DNA of 16,003 bases from assembly GCA_905215665.1 (NCBI GenBank), contig CAJMQR010000014.1, forward strand, positions 1 through 16,003, read 5' to 3'. A model generated the notes under the pieces. It saw only the letters and a list, made by a program, of their open reading frames with translations. It had not been told where the DNA came from and did no database searches. The stretch is from an uncultured bacterium. GTDB taxonomy: Bacteria; Bacillota; Clostridia; Oscillospirales; Oscillospiraceae. The translations under genes and the position numbers were made by a program. Positions 14,330 through 16,003 of the stretch are shown piece after piece; within the stretch, counting starts at the first letter, position 1, and every line of letters begins with the position of its first letter.

Positions 14330-14497
14330 ATGGTGCAGATCACCATCACCCTCGACAATACGACCGCGGCATTCTATCAGCACGTCTCCGGGCTGGCCGG
14401 GCTGCCGCTGGAGACCGTGCTCTCCGACGCTCTATTCAAGCTGGCCGGCGAGCTGTCGCTGGAAGCCATGAAAAGGAGAGAAAAAACTTCCTGCTGA
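14330..14497 (+). CDS. Small protein of ribbon-helix-helix appearance, unknown function
   Basis: 55 aa: begins MVQITITLDNTTAAFY, then a helix-turn-helix-like pair (QHVSGLAGLPLETVL, SDALFKLAGELSLEAM) and a short basic tail (KRREKTSC). The short beta strand with alternating hydrophobic residues followed by two amphipathic helices resembles CopG/MetJ-type ribbon-helix-helix DNA-binding proteins (antitoxins or small regulators), but I cannot assign a family. A good ribosome binding site GGGAGG lies 7 nt before the ATG, which supports a real gene over a longer frame that extends back through proS. Its stop is 2 nt before the -35 box of sdaA; no clear promoter of its own was seen. No toxin gene is adjacent. 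It could regulate sdaA, proS or itself; this is inference. Confidence 0.65.
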   Translation: MVQITITLDNTTAAFYQHVSGLAGLPLETVLSDALFKLAGELSLEAMKRREKTSC

Positions 14498-14498
14498 A

Positions 14499-14526
14499 TT
14501 GATTTTCCGCAAAGAGCTGTTATAAT
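14499..14526 (+). promoter_or_regulatory. sdaA promoter, extended -10
   Basis: TTGATT (14499-14504), 16-nt spacer, consensus TATAAT (14521-14526) preceded by TG at 14518-14519 (TGTTATAAT, extended -10). Transcription should start near 14533, giving a leader of about 25 nt. The -10 includes an in-frame ATG at 14525, which rules that codon out as the sdaA start. Confidence 0.85.
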
Positions 14527-14557
14527 GTACATAGGAATATATACGGAGGAAAAGAAA

Positions 14558-15769
14558 ATGAAATCAATCCGTGATGTCTATAAAATCGGCAAAGGTCCTT
14601 CCAGCTCCCACACTATGGGGCCGGAGCGTGCCGCCAAACTCTTTTTGAAGAAATACCCCGCCGCCGATCGATACCGTGTCGTTCTCTACGCTTCCCTCTC
14701 CAAAACCGGCAGGGGCCACGGCACCGACCGCGTACTCTATGAGGTTCTTGGCAAGGAGCGGACGGAGGTTCTCTTCTCCGACGATTCCCCTGCCGACCTG
14801 CCGCATCCCAACACGCTGGACTTTTTCGCCTATGCCGGAGAAGAGCAGCTCGGCACGATGCGCGTGCAGTCTATCGGCGGCGGCGATATCATCGTCGACG
14901 GCGAGGACACCACCGCGGACGAGGAAATCTATCCGGAAAACTCCTTCGCGGAGATCGAACAGTTCTGCCGCTGGCGTTACATCTCTCTGAGCGAATATGT
15001 GGAGCTCAACGAAGGGCCGGGGATCTGGAACTTCCTTGCGGAGGTCTGGACGGCCATGAAGCAGGCAATAGACGACGGTCTGAACGCCGAGGGCATTCTG
15101 CCCGGCGGCCTGCAGTTGGAGCGCAAGGCCAAGCGCCTGTACGCACAGGAGAAGGAACATGAGCTGCCGCAGATCCGGGAGCTTCGGATGGTATGTTCCT
15201 ACGCCTTTGCCATCGCGGAGCAGAACGCGGACAACGGAACCATCGTGACCGCGCCGACCTGCGGCTCCGCCGGCGTTCTGCCTTCGGTGCTGCTTTACAT
15301 GCAGAAGCGTCATGATATCCCCGACCGCAGAGTGCTGGAGGCACTCGCCGTCGCCGGGCTTTTCGGCAGTCTGGTCAAGCGCAACGCCTCCATCTCCGGA
15401 GCGGAATGTGGCTGCCAGGCCGAAATCGGCACAGCGTGTTCCATGGCCGCCGCCGCTCTCTGTACACTCATGGGCAGAAGCATCAGCGAAACGGAATATG
15501 CCGCCGAAATCGCCATGGAGCATCAGCTTGGCCTGACCTGCGACCCCATCTGCGGGCTTGTGCAGATCCCCTGCATCGAGCGTAACGCCGTCGCCGCCAA
15601 ACGAGCGCTGGATGCCTTCAACCTCTCCAGTTTCCTGTGCGGCACGCGAAATATCAGCTTCGACATGGTCGTGCGCACCATGAAGGAAACCGGTATTCAT
15701 ATCAGCGACCAGTACCGCGAGACTTCCGAGGGCGGGCTCGCCCGCCTCTATAACCGCCGCATGGTTTAA
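14558..15769 (+). CDS. sdaA: L-serine ammonia-lyase (serine dehydratase), iron-sulfur dependent, single chain
   Basis: 403 aa; converts L-serine to pyruvate and ammonia with a [4Fe-4S] cluster. N-terminal beta-type domain with KGPSSSHTMGP (residues 12-22), short linker, then the catalytic alpha-type domain (about 150-403): APTCGSAGVLPSV (from 232), GAECGCQAEIG (281-291), LTCDPICGLVQIPCIERN (326-343). Cys286, Cys328 and Cys339 are spaced 42 and 11 apart, matching the cluster ligands as I recall them for the Legionella enzyme. Bacillus and many clostridia use two separate subunits (SdaAA/SdaAB); here they are fused, and the chain is shorter than the ~455-aa E. coli form because the N-terminal domain is compact. 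Start chosen behind GGAGG with 8-nt spacing and downstream of the promoter. Monocistronic, with its own promoter and terminator; likely feeds serine to pyruvate in fermentation. Confidence 0.95.
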   Translation: MKSIRDVYKIGKGPSSSHTMGPERAAKLFLKKYPAADRYRVVLYASLSKTGRGHGTDRVLYEVLGKERTEVLFSDDSPADLPHPNTLDFFAYAGEEQLGTMRVQSIGGGDIIVDGEDTTADEEIYPENSFAEIEQFCRWRYISLSEYVELNEGPGIWNFLAEVWTAMKQAIDDGLNAEGILPGGLQLERKAKRLYAQEKEHELPQIRELRMVCSYAFAIAEQNADNGTIVTAPTCGSAGVLPSVLLYMQKRHDIPDRRVLEALAVAGLFGSLVKRNASISGAECGCQAEIGTACSMAAAALCTLMGRSISETEYAAEIAMEHQLGLTCDPICGLVQIPCIERNAVAAKRALDAFNLSSFLCGTRNISFDMVVRTMKETGIHISDQYRETSEGGLARLYNRRMV

Positions 15770-15785
15770 TACTGTTTCTCAGCAG

Positions 15786-15826
15786 AACGGGCATAGCCGT
15801 GAAACCGGCTATGCCCGTTTGTTTTC
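15786..15826 (+). terminator. Rho-independent terminator of sdaA
   Basis: AACGGGCATAGCC (15786-15798), 8-nt loop, GGCTATGCCCGTT (15807-15819): perfect 13-bp stem, followed by TGTTTTCT. It begins 16 nt after the sdaA stop. There is no U tract on the other strand, so it does not appear to serve the convergent gene at 15902. Confidence 0.9.
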
Positions 15827-15901
15827 TATCTCACAGTGCAAATGAAATGGAGATGTCCTTGGTGTTAGGTGATTGCCTGCGCAGGAAACGAAACCGGCAC
15901 A

Positions 15902-16003
15902 TCAGGAAAAAGGCAGGGTCTTCTTTCTGCGCTTTCCATTGCAAAGCAGCAGAAGCATTACAGCCGCCGTCATCAAAAGCAGGCCGCCCGCCGCATATGC
16001 CGC
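15902..16003 (-). CDS. C-terminal membrane tail of an unknown protein (5' part outside window)
   Basis: Reading the minus strand in from the right edge, a frame of 33 residues ends at TGA (15902-15904): AAYAAGGLLLMTAAVMLLLL, then CNGKRRKKTLPFS. It is one hydrophobic helix followed by a strongly basic short tail. That pattern is typical of the end of a sortase-anchored surface protein or of a type I membrane protein with the C-terminus in the cytoplasm. The sorting motif, if any, would lie beyond the window. Too little is visible to name it. It is convergent with sdaA, with no clear terminator of its own in the 72-nt gap. Confidence 0.6.
   Translation of the reverse strand, partial: AAYAAGGLLLMTAAVMLLLLCNGKRRKKTLPFS

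Noticed and set aside
14228..14330. A T-box or other riboswitch before proS
   Set aside because: The leader from the likely promoter is only about 25 nt and no T-box sequence is present.
14564..15700. A 378-codon open frame on the minus strand
   Set aside because: Antisense to sdaA, which has conserved motifs, a promoter and a terminator on the plus strand.

Overview
The window looks like a moderately GC-rich Firmicutes chromosome of the class Clostridia, most likely an Oscillospiraceae/Ruminococcaceae-type gut anaerobe. That placement is an inference from several features: an alaS gene preceded by a canonical T-box leader, the comEC-holA gene order, a short type-3 prolyl-tRNA synthetase, an oxygen-sensitive Fe-S serine dehydratase, an Mrp/Nbp35-type Fe-S carrier, and strong GGAGG ribosome binding sites. 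No rRNA, tRNA, CRISPR array, insertion sequence or prophage gene was seen. Almost everything lies on the minus strand; only a small ORF and sdaA lie on the plus strand.

Reading in the minus direction from the right: (1) At 15902-16003 is only the C-terminal membrane tail of an unknown protein, convergent with sdaA. (2) The plus-strand pair is a 55-residue protein of ribbon-helix-helix appearance (14330-14497) and a single-chain L-serine ammonia-lyase (14558-15769). sdaA has its own extended -10 promoter and a perfect-hairpin terminator. (3) proS (12763-14199) is transcribed divergently from the small ORF and is followed by two strong hairpins. (4) alaS (9611-12250) is driven by a near-consensus promoter with a perfect palindrome in its spacer, and by a T-box leader with a GCC (Ala) specifier. 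A HIT-family protein follows it, then a hairpin. (5) Next is a tight cluster: comEC (DNA uptake channel), holA (DNA polymerase III delta), a TOPRIM/RNase M5-like protein, an ABC-F ATPase and an Mrp-type Fe-S carrier ATPase. It has 3-nt gaps or 8-nt start/stop overlaps and ends at a clear Rho-independent terminator (2567-2600). (6) The left end is an ABC efflux operon: lipoprotein adaptor, MacB/LolD-type ATPase, then a second membrane-anchored adaptor that runs off the window. The permease is presumably beyond the edge.

Most genes are housekeeping (translation, replication, RNA maturation, Fe-S handling). The least ordinary points are the two different HlyD-type adaptors flanking one ATPase, the RHH-like micro-protein before sdaA, the palindrome inside the alaS promoter, and a plus-strand terminator-like hairpin with no assigned transcript between alaS and proS. 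I did not find convincing evidence of a wholly new system in this window.
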